Below are positions 1-7,966 of a stretch of 56,815 nucleotides of DNA, piece by piece; position 1 is the first letter of the stretch; each line of letters starts with the position of its first letter. The notes below the pieces were generated by a model. That model saw only the letters and a program-made list of their open reading frames with translations, made no database searches and was not told the origin of the DNA. The DNA comes from Bordetella hinzii LMG 13501 (GTDB taxonomy: Bacteria; Pseudomonadota; Gammaproteobacteria; Burkholderiales; Burkholderiaceae_B), in the NCBI RefSeq assembly GCF_001548475.1, contig NZ_LRUJ01000032.1:1-56815 (forward strand). Reading direction: 5' to 3'. The translations under genes and the position numbers were made by a program.

Positions 1-96
1 GGACACCACGATCAGGATCAGCATCATGGGGTCGCGGGCCAGGCTCCAGAGTTCCTTGACGCCCAGGCGATAGATATTGGCGATATGGCGGCCCAT
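1..96 (-). CDS. ABC-2 type permease (YhhJ-like), 5' part only
   Basis: The ATG is at 96 and the gene runs off the left edge, so only about 32 residues are visible. They begin MGRHIANIYRLGVKELWSL and lead into a hydrophobic stretch, as in the N-terminus of ABC-2 permeases of the YhhJ type. The start lies 3 bp after the stop of the RbbA-like gene, behind the sequence CAGGAGG. Family knowledge: YhhJ-type permeases are encoded directly after RbbA-type ATPase/permease proteins and form the inner-membrane part of a drug or hydrophobic-compound exporter together with a HlyD adaptor. That order is kept here. The identity of the missing part is inferred from context. Confidence 0.75.
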   Translation of the reverse strand, partial: MGRHIANIYRLGVKELWSLARDPMMLILIVVS

Positions 97-99
97 GGT

Positions 100-2829
100 T
101 CAGCCCTCCTGTTTCTTCAGGAGCCAGACCGAGGCGCCCAGGATGAGCGGCACGGCCAGCAGCAGCGGCCAGAACGAGCTGTACAGGTCGTTCAGGTGCA
201 GGGCCTTGCTGAAGACGCCGCGCGTGATGGTCAGCATATGGGTGGCCGGATAGATCTGGCCGATCAGCCGTCCGCCGCCGTCCAGCGAAGACACGGGGTT
301 GATCAGGCCGGCGAACTGCACGGCCGGCACCATGGTGCCCATCATGGTGAAGAAGAGGGCGGCGATCTGGCTGCGCGTGAAGGTCGAGGCCAGCAGGCCG
401 ATGGCGGTGGAGATGACGCTATAGATGAGGGCGGCCAGCGCCAGCGTGGCGAAGCTGCCGGTGATGGGCACGTCGAACACGGTGACGGCCAGCAGCACCA
501 TGAGCAGGAAGTTCAGCATGGCCAGCGCCACATAGGGGGCCTGTTTGCCGAGGAGGAATTCCAGCCGCGTGACCGGCGTGACGTAGAGGTTGATGATGGA
601 GCCCAGTTCTTTTTCGCGCACCACCGCCAGCGCGGTGAGCATGGCGGGCATCATCAAAAGGAGCAGCGGGATGACCGCTGGCACCATGGCCGGCAGGCTG
701 CGCACGTCGGGGTTGTAGCGAAAACGCGATTCGATGCTGACCGGCAGGTGGGCCGAGGCGCCATAGTGTTGCCGCGCCTGGTCCAGCAGCCAGCCCTGGT
801 GCATGCCCTGCACATAGCCGCGCACCGTCTCGGCGCGCTGCGGCATGGCGCCGTCTATCCAGACGCCGATCTGCACGTCCTTGCCGCGCTGCACGTCGCG
901 CGCGAAGCCCGAAGGGATTTCGATGGCCAGCGCCAGCTCGCCGGCGCGCATGCGGCGGTCCATGTCGGCGTAGTCGGCGATGGGCGGCTGCTCGATGAAA
1001 TAGCGCGACCCCGACAGGTTGAGCGCGTAGTTCTGGCTCAAGCCGCTCTGGTCGCGGTCCAGCACGGCGTAGCGCAGGTCTTCGACGTCCATGCTGATGC
1101 CAAAGCCCATGACGAACATCAAAAGCAGCGAGCCGGCCAGCGCCAGTGTCGCGCGCACCGGATCGCGGCGCAGTTCCAGCGATTCGCGCCACATATAGCT
1201 GGCCGCGCGGCTGAAATGAAAACCCTTCAGGCGGCTCGGCTGGCGCGCGCCGGTGGTGATCTCGGCCGCCGCCTGGCTGTCGGCCTGCGGCTTGGTGCCG
1301 GCGCCCGCCTCGACGAGATAGTCGATGAAGGCCTGTTCGAGCGTGGCCGCGCCGCGCTGGCGCGTGATGGCCTCGGGCGTGTCGCTGACCAGCACCCGGC
1401 CGGCATGCATCAGCGAGATGCGGTCGCAGCGCTGGGCCTCGTTCATGAAGTGGGTGGAGATGAAGATGGTGACCTGGTCTTGGCGCGACAGGGCGATCAG
1501 CAGGCGCCAGAAATTGTCGCGCGCCACCGGGTCCACGCCCGAGGTCGGCTCATCGAGGATGAGCAGCTCGGGCTTATGCACCATGGCCACGGCCAGCGAC
1601 AGGCGCTGGCGCACGCCTAGGGGCAGGTTCTCGGGCAGGGTGTCCAGGACCTCGGCCAGTTCGAAGCGCTCGACCATCTCCTGCACGCGGGCCGGGATGT
1701 CGGCTTCGGGCACATGGAAAAGACGGGCGTGCAGCACCAGGTTCTGGCGCACGGTGAGTTCGCCATACAGGGAGAAGGCCTGGGACATATAGCCCACTCG
1801 GCGGCGGGTGGCGATGTCGCGCGGATCGACCTCGCGGCCGAACAGCCAGGCCTGGCCTTCGCTGGCCGGCAGCAGGCCGGTGAGCATCTTCATGGTGGTG
1901 GACTTGCCGCAGCCGTTGGAGCCGAGGAAGCCGAAGATCTCGCCCCGGCGGATGCGGAAATTGACGTGGTCCACGGCCACGAAATCGCCAAAGCGCATCG
2001 TGAGGTCGCGGGCTTCGATGGCGGTGTCGGCCTGCTCGTCCATGGCCAGCGGATGGATCTCCACGGGCTTGTGGCCGCGTTTTTTCTCCTCGGGCAGCAA
2101 GGCAATGAAGGCCTGCTCCAGGGAGTCGCTGCCGCTGGCGGCCAGCAGCTCGGCCGGCGTGCCGGTGGCCAGGATGCGGCCGGCGTCCATGGCGATGAGC
2201 CATTCGAAACCCTGGGCTTCGTCCATGTAGGCCGTGGCGACGATGACGCTCATGCCCGGGCGGTCTTGGCGGATCTTGTCGATCAGGTCCCAGAACTGCG
2301 CGCGCGCCAGCGGATCCACCCCGGTGGTGGGCTCATCGAGGATGAGCAGGTCGGGATCGTGGATCAGGGCGCAGCACAGGCCGAGCTTTTGCTTCATGCC
2401 GCCCGAGAGCTTGCCGGCCGGCCGTTCCAGGAAGGCATCCAGGCCGGTGGCGCGCGTGAGGTCGTCGATGCGGCGGCGCCGCTCCTGCGCATCGTGGCCG
2501 AAGAGGCGGCCGAAGAATTGCAGGTTTTCTTCGACCGAGAGCGTGGGATAGAGATTCTTGCCCAGGCCCTGGGGCATGTAGGCGATGCGCGGGCAGACCT
2601 GGTCGCGATGCCGGGCGTCGGCCATGTCGCCGCCCAGCACGGTGACCTTGCCCTGCTGCACGGCGCGCGAGCCCGCCACCAAGGCCAGCATGCTGGATTT
2701 GCCCACGCCGTCCGGGCCGATGAGCCCGACCATGCGGCCGGCCGGGATGTCCTGAGTCAGGTCGTCCAGCGCGACGGTCTTGCCGTAGCGCAGGGTGACA
2801 TGCTCCAGCCGTGCGACGGGCGCGTTCAT
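100..2829 (-). CDS. RbbA-type ABC exporter: two ATPase domains fused to an ABC-2 permease
   Basis: The 909-residue protein has two nucleotide-binding domains followed by a membrane domain. The first ATPase (about 5-240) has Walker [10 protein letters not shown] and signature LSGGMKQK. The second (about 270-500) has Walker [10 protein letters not shown], but its signature is degenerate ([10 protein letters not shown]). The permease (about 545-905) has a first helix, a large periplasmic region and about five C-terminal helices including [20 protein letters not shown] chose the ATG at 2829 over the upstream one at 2862 because it overlaps the HlyD stop codon (TGATG), implying translational coupling, and because ABC homology begins there. 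Likely role: energising export through the adaptor and outer-membrane protein encoded upstream. The substrate is unknown. RbbA was originally described as ribosome-associated in E. coli, but in this setting transport is the simpler reading. Confidence 0.92.
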   Translation of the reverse strand: MNAPVARLEHVTLRYGKTVALDDLTQDIPAGRMVGLIGPDGVGKSSMLALVAGSRAVQQGKVTVLGGDMADARHRDQVCPRIAYMPQGLGKNLYPTLSVEENLQFFGRLFGHDAQERRRRIDDLTRATGLDAFLERPAGKLSGGMKQKLGLCCALIHDPDLLILDEPTTGVDPLARAQFWDLIDKIRQDRPGMSVIVATAYMDEAQGFEWLIAMDAGRILATGTPAELLAASGSDSLEQAFIALLPEEKKRGHKPVEIHPLAMDEQADTAIEARDLTMRFGDFVAVDHVNFRIRRGEIFGFLGSNGCGKSTTMKMLTGLLPASEGQAWLFGREVDPRDIATRRRVGYMSQAFSLYGELTVRQNLVLHARLFHVPEADIPARVQEMVERFELAEVLDTLPENLPLGVRQRLSLAVAMVHKPELLILDEPTSGVDPVARDNFWRLLIALSRQDQVTIFISTHFMNEAQRCDRISLMHAGRVLVSDTPEAITRQRGAATLEQAFIDYLVEAGAGTKPQADSQAAAEITTGARQPSRLKGFHFSRAASYMWRESLELRRDPVRATLALAGSLLLMFVMGFGISMDVEDLRYAVLDRDQSGLSQNYALNLSGSRYFIEQPPIADYADMDRRMRAGELALAIEIPSGFARDVQRGKDVQIGVWIDGAMPQRAETVRGYVQGMHQGWLLDQARQHYGASAHLPVSIESRFRYNPDVRSLPAMVPAVIPLLLLMMPAMLTALAVVREKELGSIINLYVTPVTRLEFLLGKQAPYVALAMLNFLLMVLLAVTVFDVPITGSFATLALAALIYSVISTAIGLLASTFTRSQIAALFFTMMGTMVPAVQFAGLINPVSSLDGGGRLIGQIYPATHMLTITRGVFSKALHLNDLYSSFWPLLLAVPLILGASVWLLKKQEG

Positions 2830-3890
2830 CAGGGCACCTTGACGGCGAGGTCGGCGGGCCATTCGGCGTCCGGATCGAGCTTGATCCAGGCCACGCCGGG
2901 CAGGCCGGTCTTGACCTGGGTGAGATGGCGCTGGAGCAATTCGGGGCTGATCTGCGCCTTGACGCGGAACATGAGCTTCTGGCGCTCGCTGGCGGTCTCC
3001 ACGGTCTTGGGCGTGAACTGCGCCGTGCTGGCGACGTAGCTGACCGAGGCCGGGATGACGTACTGGGGCGCGGCATCGAGCACGATGTGCACTTCGGTGC
3101 CCAGCGCCACGCGGCCGGCCGCCTGTTCGGGCAGGAAGAAGGTCATGTAGACGTCGGAGAGGTCCACCAGATTGAGGACTTTGCCGCCGGCGCCCAGCAC
3201 CTCGCCAGGCTGGGCGACGCGATATTGCACCCGGCCGTCGCGCGGGGCGCGCAGCTCGCTGTCCACGATATCGGCCTGGACGCGGGCGATGGTGGCCTCG
3301 GCCGCGGCGATGGCCGAGCGCGCGCCCACTTCTTCGGCCTGGGCGGCCTGGATGGCGGCCTCGGCGGCGGTGACCTGGGCGCGCGCGGCGGCCACGGCGG
3401 CTTCGGCGCTCTTGACCCGGGCGCGGTCGTCGTCCAGCTCCTGGATGGAGGAGGCCCCCTCCTTGGACAGTGTCTGCGAGCGCGCCAGGCGGCGGCGCGC
3501 GGCGTCCAGTTCGCTTTCGCGCTGCACGACCACGGCCTGCGCGGCGACCTTGTCGCTTTGGCGCAAGGCGATCTGCGCGCGCGCGCTGGCCGCGGCATTG
3601 ATGGCCTGCTGATGCTGGGCGCGGGCTTCTTCGCGCTGGGCGTTGAGGGTGTCGATCTGCATGCGCGCCAGGGGCTCGCCGGCCTTGACGAAGGCGCCTT
3701 CGTTGACCAGCACGTCCTCGACGCGGCCGGCCAGCTTGGTGGCCACGTCGATTTCGGTGGCCTCGATGCGGCCGTTGCCGCTGACAAAGCCTTCGCCGGG
3801 GCCGCGGTCATTCAGGGCGCGCCAGCCGTAATAGCCGAGCAGGGCCGCGACGGCGACGATGGCCAGGGGCAGGAATTTGCGGGCATTCAT
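2829..3890 (-). CDS. HlyD/YhiI-family periplasmic adaptor
   Basis: This 353-residue membrane-fusion protein starts with one N-terminal anchor helix (about 5-23). Next comes a biotinyl-lipoyl-like half motif (about 40-75, with [20 protein letters not shown]), a long alanine/glutamine-rich coiled-coil hairpin (about 80-210), and the second half of the lipoyl domain ([19 protein letters not shown]). A beta-barrel region follows. It would bridge the inner-membrane ABC exporter to the outer-membrane channel. It starts 15 bp after the NodT-like gene and its stop codon overlaps the start of the RbbA-like gene, so the order outer-membrane protein - adaptor - ATPase/permease - permease is an intact export cassette. 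Confidence 0.92.
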   Translation of the reverse strand: MNARKFLPLAIVAVAALLGYYGWRALNDRGPGEGFVSGNGRIEATEIDVATKLAGRVEDVLVNEGAFVKAGEPLARMQIDTLNAQREEARAQHQQAINAAASARAQIALRQSDKVAAQAVVVQRESELDAARRRLARSQTLSKEGASSIQELDDDRARVKSAEAAVAAARAQVTAAEAAIQAAQAEEVGARSAIAAAEATIARVQADIVDSELRAPRDGRVQYRVAQPGEVLGAGGKVLNLVDLSDVYMTFFLPEQAAGRVALGTEVHIVLDAAPQYVIPASVSYVASTAQFTPKTVETASERQKLMFRVKAQISPELLQRHLTQVKTGLPGVAWIKLDPDAEWPADLAVKVP

Positions 3891-3905
3891 CTTTGGGAGA
3901 CCTCG

Positions 3906-5339
3906 TTACGGATGTTCGGGAGTGGCGGGCCCGGCGGGCTGGGCTTGCGTGCCGCCGCCCAGGGCCGCGTACAGCGCCACCTGGCTGGAGAGCAGCGCGC
4001 GCCGGGTGCGCACCCATTGCTGCTGGGCCTCCAGCAGATCGCGCTGGGCGTCGAGCACTTCGAGAAAGGGCGAGGCGCCGTGGTCATAGCGCAGGCGGGC
4101 CAGGCGTTCGCGCTCGGCCTGGGCATCGACCGTGGCCCGCAGGACCTTGACCTGCTCGGCCAGCCAATAGCGCGCCGACAAGGCGTCGGCGACTTCGCGG
4201 AAAGCGGTCTGGATGCTTTTTTCGTACTGCGCCACGGCCTGCTGCTGGCGCGCCTGGGCCAGCTCGAGATTGGCCTGGCGGCGGCCGGCATCGAAGATGG
4301 GCAGGTTGATGCTGGGCGCGAAATTCCAGGCCAGGCTGCCGCTGTCGAACAGGCCATCGAGCTGGCTGCTGGCGGTGCCGAAGGCGCCGGTGAGCGTGAT
4401 CTGCGGCAGGAAGGCCGCGCGCGCCGCGCCGATATTGGCATTGCTGGCCCTGAGCTGGTGTTCCGCGGCCACGATGTCGGGGCGGTTGGTCAGCAGGTCA
4501 GAGGGCAGCCCGGCCGGCAACTCGCGCATCAGCGCGTCGTCGTCCAGGGCGGCGCGCGCCTCGGGCAGGTCGATGGGCTGGCCGACAAGTTCCTGCAGGG
4601 CCTGGGCCTGGGCGGCGCGCGTGCGCTCCAGTTCGGCGCCCAGCGCCTTGGCCTGCTGCCACAGCGTCTCGACCTGGGTCAGGTCCAGCTTGGAGATCGC
4701 GCCGACCTCGAAGCGGCGGCGGAAGATGCGCAGCGACTCCTCGCGGCTGGCGATGGTCGCCCGCGTGAGCGCCAGGCGCTCGTCGAGCTCGCGCAGGGTG
4801 AGATAGCTGTCGGCCACTTGCGCGATGAGCGACAGGGTAGCGGCCTGGCGCGCCGCGTCGGTGGCCAGGTAGTTTTCCAGGGCGGCGTCCTTGAGATTGC
4901 GCACCCGGCCCCAGAAGTCCAGTTCCCAGGAGGCCATGCCGACGCCGACCTGGTATTGCGAGGCGGTCAGCGGCTGGCCCGTGATGCTGAGATCACCCGG
5001 GGTGCGCTGGCGCACGGCGTCGGCCGCCAGGCCCAGGGTGGGGAACTGGTCGGCGCGCTGGATGCCGTAGGCGGCGCGGGCCTCTTCGACGCGCAGCACG
5101 GCCATGCGCAGGTCGCGGTTGTTGATCAGGGCGCGCGCGATCAGGCCGCGCAGCTCGGGGTCGGTATAGAAGGACTGCCAGTCCACGGCGGCGGCCGGCA
5201 TGGCCGCGCTGACCGGGGCGCCCGGCTGCGGGAAAGTGGCGGCCACGGGCAGGGGCGGGCGCGTGTGTTCCGGCGCCAGGGACATGCAGCCCGAAAGCAG
5301 GCTGGCGCTGATCGCGAGACTGAGCAGGCGACGGGTCAT
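3906..5339 (-). CDS. NodT/OprM-family outer-membrane efflux lipoprotein
   Basis: The 477-residue protein begins with a lipoprotein signal (MTRRLLSLAISASLLSGC, Cys18 in a lipobox). It continues with the two tandem outer-membrane-efflux repeats typical of TolC/CusC/OprM channels, including WELDFWGRVRNLKDAA in the first and FAPSINLPIFDAGRRQANL in the second. I chose the ATG at 5339 rather than 5375 because it gives a proper signal peptide and is preceded by GGAGA. Only 4 bp separate it from the phaC stop, so it is almost certainly on the same transcript. It should form the outer-membrane exit duct for the ABC exporter encoded downstream. Confidence 0.93.
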   Translation of the reverse strand: MTRRLLSLAISASLLSGCMSLAPEHTRPPLPVAATFPQPGAPVSAAMPAAAVDWQSFYTDPELRGLIARALINNRDLRMAVLRVEEARAAYGIQRADQFPTLGLAADAVRQRTPGDLSITGQPLTASQYQVGVGMASWELDFWGRVRNLKDAALENYLATDAARQAATLSLIAQVADSYLTLRELDERLALTRATIASREESLRIFRRRFEVGAISKLDLTQVETLWQQAKALGAELERTRAAQAQALQELVGQPIDLPEARAALDDDALMRELPAGLPSDLLTNRPDIVAAEHQLRASNANIGAARAAFLPQITLTGAFGTASSQLDGLFDSGSLAWNFAPSINLPIFDAGRRQANLELAQARQQQAVAQYEKSIQTAFREVADALSARYWLAEQVKVLRATVDAQAERERLARLRYDHGASPFLEVLDAQRDLLEAQQQWVRTRRALLSSQVALYAALGGGTQAQPAGPATPEHP

Positions 5340-5343
5340 GTTT

Positions 5344-7083
5344 TCACGTCTCCAACACATAGGTGCCGGGCGCATCGCCCAGGACCGGGAACTTGCGGCG
5401 CGGCGCGCCCATGCCGGGCGGCTTGGTGCGGGCCGGGCCCGATTGGCTGTCCAGCCATTGCACCCAGGCGGGCCACCACGAGCCTTCTTGCTGGGGCACC
5501 TGGGCCAGCCAGTCGTCGGCGGTGAGGCTGGGCTGGTTGGCCGCCCGGCACAGGATGCGGTAGGCGCGGCGCGGATGGCCGGGCTCGCTCACGATGCCGG
5601 CGTTGTGGCCGCCGCTGGTCAGCACGAAGGTCAGCGGCGCGGGGCTCAGGTAGTGCAGCTTATAGACCGAGCGCCAGGGCGCGACGTGGTCGGTTTCGGT
5701 GCCGACCGAGAAAATGGGCAGGCGCAGGTCGCCGAGCATGACCGGCCGTCCGGCCACTTCGTAGCGGTTCTGGGCCAGGTCGTTGTCCAGAAAGAGACGG
5801 CGCAGGTATTGGCCGTGCATGCGCGCGGGCATGCGCGTGGCGTCGGCATTCCAGGCCATGAGGTCGGACATCGGGCGACGCCGGCCGAGCAGATAGTCAT
5901 TGACCATGCGCGACCACAGCAGGTCGTAGGAACGCAGCATCTGGAAGGCGCCCGCCATCTGGCCGGCGCGCAGATAGCCGGTGCGCGCCATCTGGGCCTC
6001 CAGCATGCTGACCTGGCTCTCATCGATGAACAGGCCCAGCTCGCCGGGTTCACTGAAGTCGGTCTGGGCGGTGAACAGCGACAGGCTGGCCAGCCGCCGG
6101 TCGCCATCGCGCGCCATCGCCGCCGCGGCGATGGCCAGCAGCGTGCCGCCCAGGCAATAACCGGTGGCGTGCACCCGCTGGCGGGGAACGATGGCCCCCA
6201 CGGCCTTGAGCGCGGCCTGGATGCCTTCGTCCAGATAGTCATCCATGCCCAGGTCGCGGTAGGCCGCGTCGGGATTCTTCCAGGAAACGCAGAACACAGT
6301 GTAGCCCTGGCTGACCAGGTAGCGGATGAGCGAGTTGTGCGGGGAGAGGTCCAGGATGTAGTACTTCATGATCCAGGCCGGCACGATGAGCACCGGCTCG
6401 GGATGGACCGTCGCGGTGGCGGGCGCATACTGCAGCAGTTCGATCAGGCGGTTGCGGAACACCACCTTGCCGGGCGTGACGGCGACTTCCTTGCCGGGCC
6501 GGAAATGTTCGGCGCCGGCCGGCGGCTGGCGGCCCAGTTCGCGCAGCGCGTCCTCGATGGCATTGCGCGCGCCGCGCGCCAGGTTGGCGCCGCCTTCCTG
6601 CCAGGTCTGGCGCACGACGACGGGATTGGTCCAGGGAGTGTTGCCGGGCGAGAGCATGTCCAGCCATTGGCGCGCGGCGAAGGCGGCCACCTGCGCATGA
6701 TGCGGCTCGACGCCGGGCACCTCGCGCGTGGCGGCTTCCCACCATTGCTGCGCGAGCAGGAACTGTTGCTGGTAGAGGTTGAAAGGCCATTGCTGCCAGG
6801 CCGGGTCGGCAAAGCGGCGGTCCGGGGCCGGCATCGGGGCCGCGTCCGCCGTCTGCGGCTGCCCGGCCTGTCCCGCGTATTGGGCCAGCTGGCCGGCCTG
6901 GCGCAGCGCCAGCTCGGCCAGCGCCATGCGCTTGCCGGGCGCGGTGACGAGGTGGGCGGCCCAATCGGTCCAGGCCAGCAAGCCCGCCGCCGGCGAGAGC
7001 GAGCCGGTCCAGCGCGCAAGCGCTGCCTTGGCTGCCGTGTCCAGGGCGGTGGTGCCTTGTCGGGAGGGCGTACGCTTGCTCAT
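5344..7083 (-). CDS. phaC: Class I-type poly(3-hydroxyalkanoate) synthase
   Basis: This 579-residue polyester synthase has an N-terminal PhaC domain (about 50-230) followed by an alpha/beta-hydrolase fold. The lipase-like box GYCLGG supplies the nucleophile Cys310; Asp465 (TETDHVAPW) and His493 (GGHNAG) complete the triad. The class I conclusion rests on length and overall match. It polymerises 3-hydroxyacyl-CoA into storage polyester in the cytoplasm. The open frame extends to an ATG at 7218, but the ATG at 7083 has a good ribosome site and lies downstream of the deduced promoter (start near 7170), so 7083 is preferred. No phaA, phaB or phasin gene is nearby. Instead phaC leads an export operon and is divergent from a tetR gene, which is unusual. 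It is probably induced by low oxygen (see 7205-7218). Confidence 0.93.
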   Translation of the reverse strand: MSKRTPSRQGTTALDTAAKAALARWTGSLSPAAGLLAWTDWAAHLVTAPGKRMALAELALRQAGQLAQYAGQAGQPQTADAAPMPAPDRRFADPAWQQWPFNLYQQQFLLAQQWWEAATREVPGVEPHHAQVAAFAARQWLDMLSPGNTPWTNPVVVRQTWQEGGANLARGARNAIEDALRELGRQPPAGAEHFRPGKEVAVTPGKVVFRNRLIELLQYAPATATVHPEPVLIVPAWIMKYYILDLSPHNSLIRYLVSQGYTVFCVSWKNPDAAYRDLGMDDYLDEGIQAALKAVGAIVPRQRVHATGYCLGGTLLAIAAAAMARDGDRRLASLSLFTAQTDFSEPGELGLFIDESQVSMLEAQMARTGYLRAGQMAGAFQMLRSYDLLWSRMVNDYLLGRRRPMSDLMAWNADATRMPARMHGQYLRRLFLDNDLAQNRYEVAGRPVMLGDLRLPIFSVGTETDHVAPWRSVYKLHYLSPAPLTFVLTSGGHNAGIVSEPGHPRRAYRILCRAANQPSLTADDWLAQVPQQEGSWWPAWVQWLDSQSGPARTKPPGMGAPRRKFPVLGDAPGTYVLET

Positions 7084-7169
7084 CTGCCTGCCACCTTCAG
7101 CTGCACGGCGCCGGGTGGGCGCCGCTGGGTAGGGAAAACGCCTCGCGGCGATGCGGACGGGTGGGCCCG

Positions 7170-7182
7170 CAGGACCATTGTC
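7170..7182 (-). promoter_or_regulatory. Candidate phaC promoter -10 and start site
   Basis: On the minus strand the hexamer GACAAT lies at 7182-7177 (4 of 6 matches to TATAAT). If it is the -10 element, transcription starts near 7170, leaving an 87-nt leader before the phaC ATG. The centre of the FNR-type box at 7205-7218 is then at exactly -41.5, the classic class II activator position, and no good -35 hexamer is needed. Deduced by eye from spacing. Confidence 0.55.
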
Positions 7183-7204
7183 GGCCAAACCCGCAGCGGC
7201 ATCC

Positions 7205-7218
7205 TTGACGCAAATCAA
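7205..7218. promoter_or_regulatory. FNR/ANR-type box between phaC and tetR
   Basis: The sequence TTGACGCAAATCAA reads TTGATTTGCGTCAA on the other strand and matches the FNR consensus TTGAT-N4-ATCAA at 9 of 10 defined positions. It sits in the divergent promoter region at -41.5 relative to deduced starts on both sides (7170 on minus, 7253 on plus). FNR/ANR-type regulators bind such sites in the absence of oxygen. No FNR gene is in this window. Confidence 0.7.
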
Positions 7219-7225
7219 GGTAACG

Positions 7226-7239
7226 ACCGACCAGTCGGT
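7226..7239. promoter_or_regulatory. TetR-family operator
   Basis: ACCGACCAGTCGGT is a perfect 6+6 inverted repeat with a 2-bp centre, the form typical of TetR/AcrR-family operators. It lies between the FNR-type box and the TGTAAT hexamer of the tetR promoter, covering about -27 to -14 of that promoter. It is at about -62 relative to the phaC start. Bound repressor should block the tetR-copA promoter directly; its effect on phaC is less clear. Confidence 0.7.
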
Positions 7240-7240
7240 A

Positions 7241-7253
7241 TGTAATGGGCTTG
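7241..7253 (+). promoter_or_regulatory. Candidate tetR-copA promoter -10 and start site
   Basis: TGTAAT at 7241-7246 matches TATAAT at 5 of 6 positions. The deduced start near 7253 places the FNR-type box centre at -41.5, mirroring the phaC side. The TetR-type palindrome occupies the space just upstream of the -10. Deduced from sequence spacing only. Confidence 0.5.
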
Positions 7254-7282
7254 CTATGAACAGGCCCTAGTGTCCGATACCG

Positions 7283-7912
7283 ATGATGATTTCACAACAA
7301 GGCCATGGTCCCAGGGAGCGCCGGCGCCTGCCGGCCGAGCTGCGCGTCAGCCAGATACTGGACGCCGCGCTGGCCGAGTTTTCGGCCCGCGGCTATGCCG
7401 CCACGCGCATGGACGACATCGCGCGGCGGGCGCAGCTGTCCAAGGGCGGGCTGTATGGGCATTTCACGAGCAAAGAGCAGGTCCTGGCCGCCTTGCTGGA
7501 CCACTGGCTCAAGCCCGCGCCCATCGATCCGCGGGCCATGCTCGAAGGCGTCGGCAGCCTGCGCGAACTGGCCGAGCGCTTTGTCGACAGCGTCCATGGC
7601 GCCTTCGCGCAGCCGGCCTTGATGACCACCTTCCGGCTGTTGATGGCCGAAGGCGCTCGCTTGCCCGAGCTGATCGATCGCTGGCGCAGCGACAGCCGGC
7701 GCCAGCAGCAGGCCCTGGCCGAACTGGTTACGCTGGCGGCCGGGCGCGGGCTGTGCCGGCCCGAGGCGGCCCGGCACGTCTGGCTGCTGCTCTCCCCGGT
7801 GTTGCATGCCTTGGTGATCGGCATGATTTCGGGCGACGCCGCGCTGACCCGGGAGCGCCATTGGCGCGAGGGTCATGTCGAGATGGTATGCGCCTTGCTG
7901 GCGCCGGCTTGA
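7283..7912 (+). CDS. TetR/AcrR-family transcriptional regulator
   Basis: The 209-residue protein has an N-terminal helix-turn-helix domain (about 22-70; key stretch MDDIARRAQLSKGGLYGHF followed by SKEQVL). An all-helical ligand-binding domain follows, ending near SPVLHALVIGMIS. Two adjacent ATGs (7283 and 7286) are possible starts; neither has a strong Shine-Dalgarno sequence. It is divergent from phaC and lies 54 bp before the copA-like ATPase gene on the same strand. It very likely represses its own promoter through the palindrome at 7226-7239. The inducer is unknown. Confidence 0.92.
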   Translation: MMISQQGHGPRERRRLPAELRVSQILDAALAEFSARGYAATRMDDIARRAQLSKGGLYGHFTSKEQVLAALLDHWLKPAPIDPRAMLEGVGSLRELAERFVDSVHGAFAQPALMTTFRLLMAEGARLPELIDRWRSDSRRQQQALAELVTLAAGRGLCRPEAARHVWLLLSPVLHALVIGMISGDAALTRERHWREGHVEMVCALLAPA

Positions 7913-7966
7913 CCGGCCCCCCTGGGCATCCGCTAAGGTGAGGCCAGGCCAAAAAGGAGATCGCGC

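Noticed and set aside
2811-5525. A 904-codon open frame on the plus strand.
   Set aside because: It is antisense to the HlyD and NodT-like genes, has biased composition and no recognisable motif.
5200-7245. A 681-codon open frame on the plus strand.
   Set aside because: It is antisense to phaC, whose catalytic triad and family match are clear.
7256-7270. A four-codon leader frame (ATG-AAC-AGG-CCC-TAG) before tetR.
   Set aside because: It has no ribosome site and no sign of attenuation; frames this short arise by chance.
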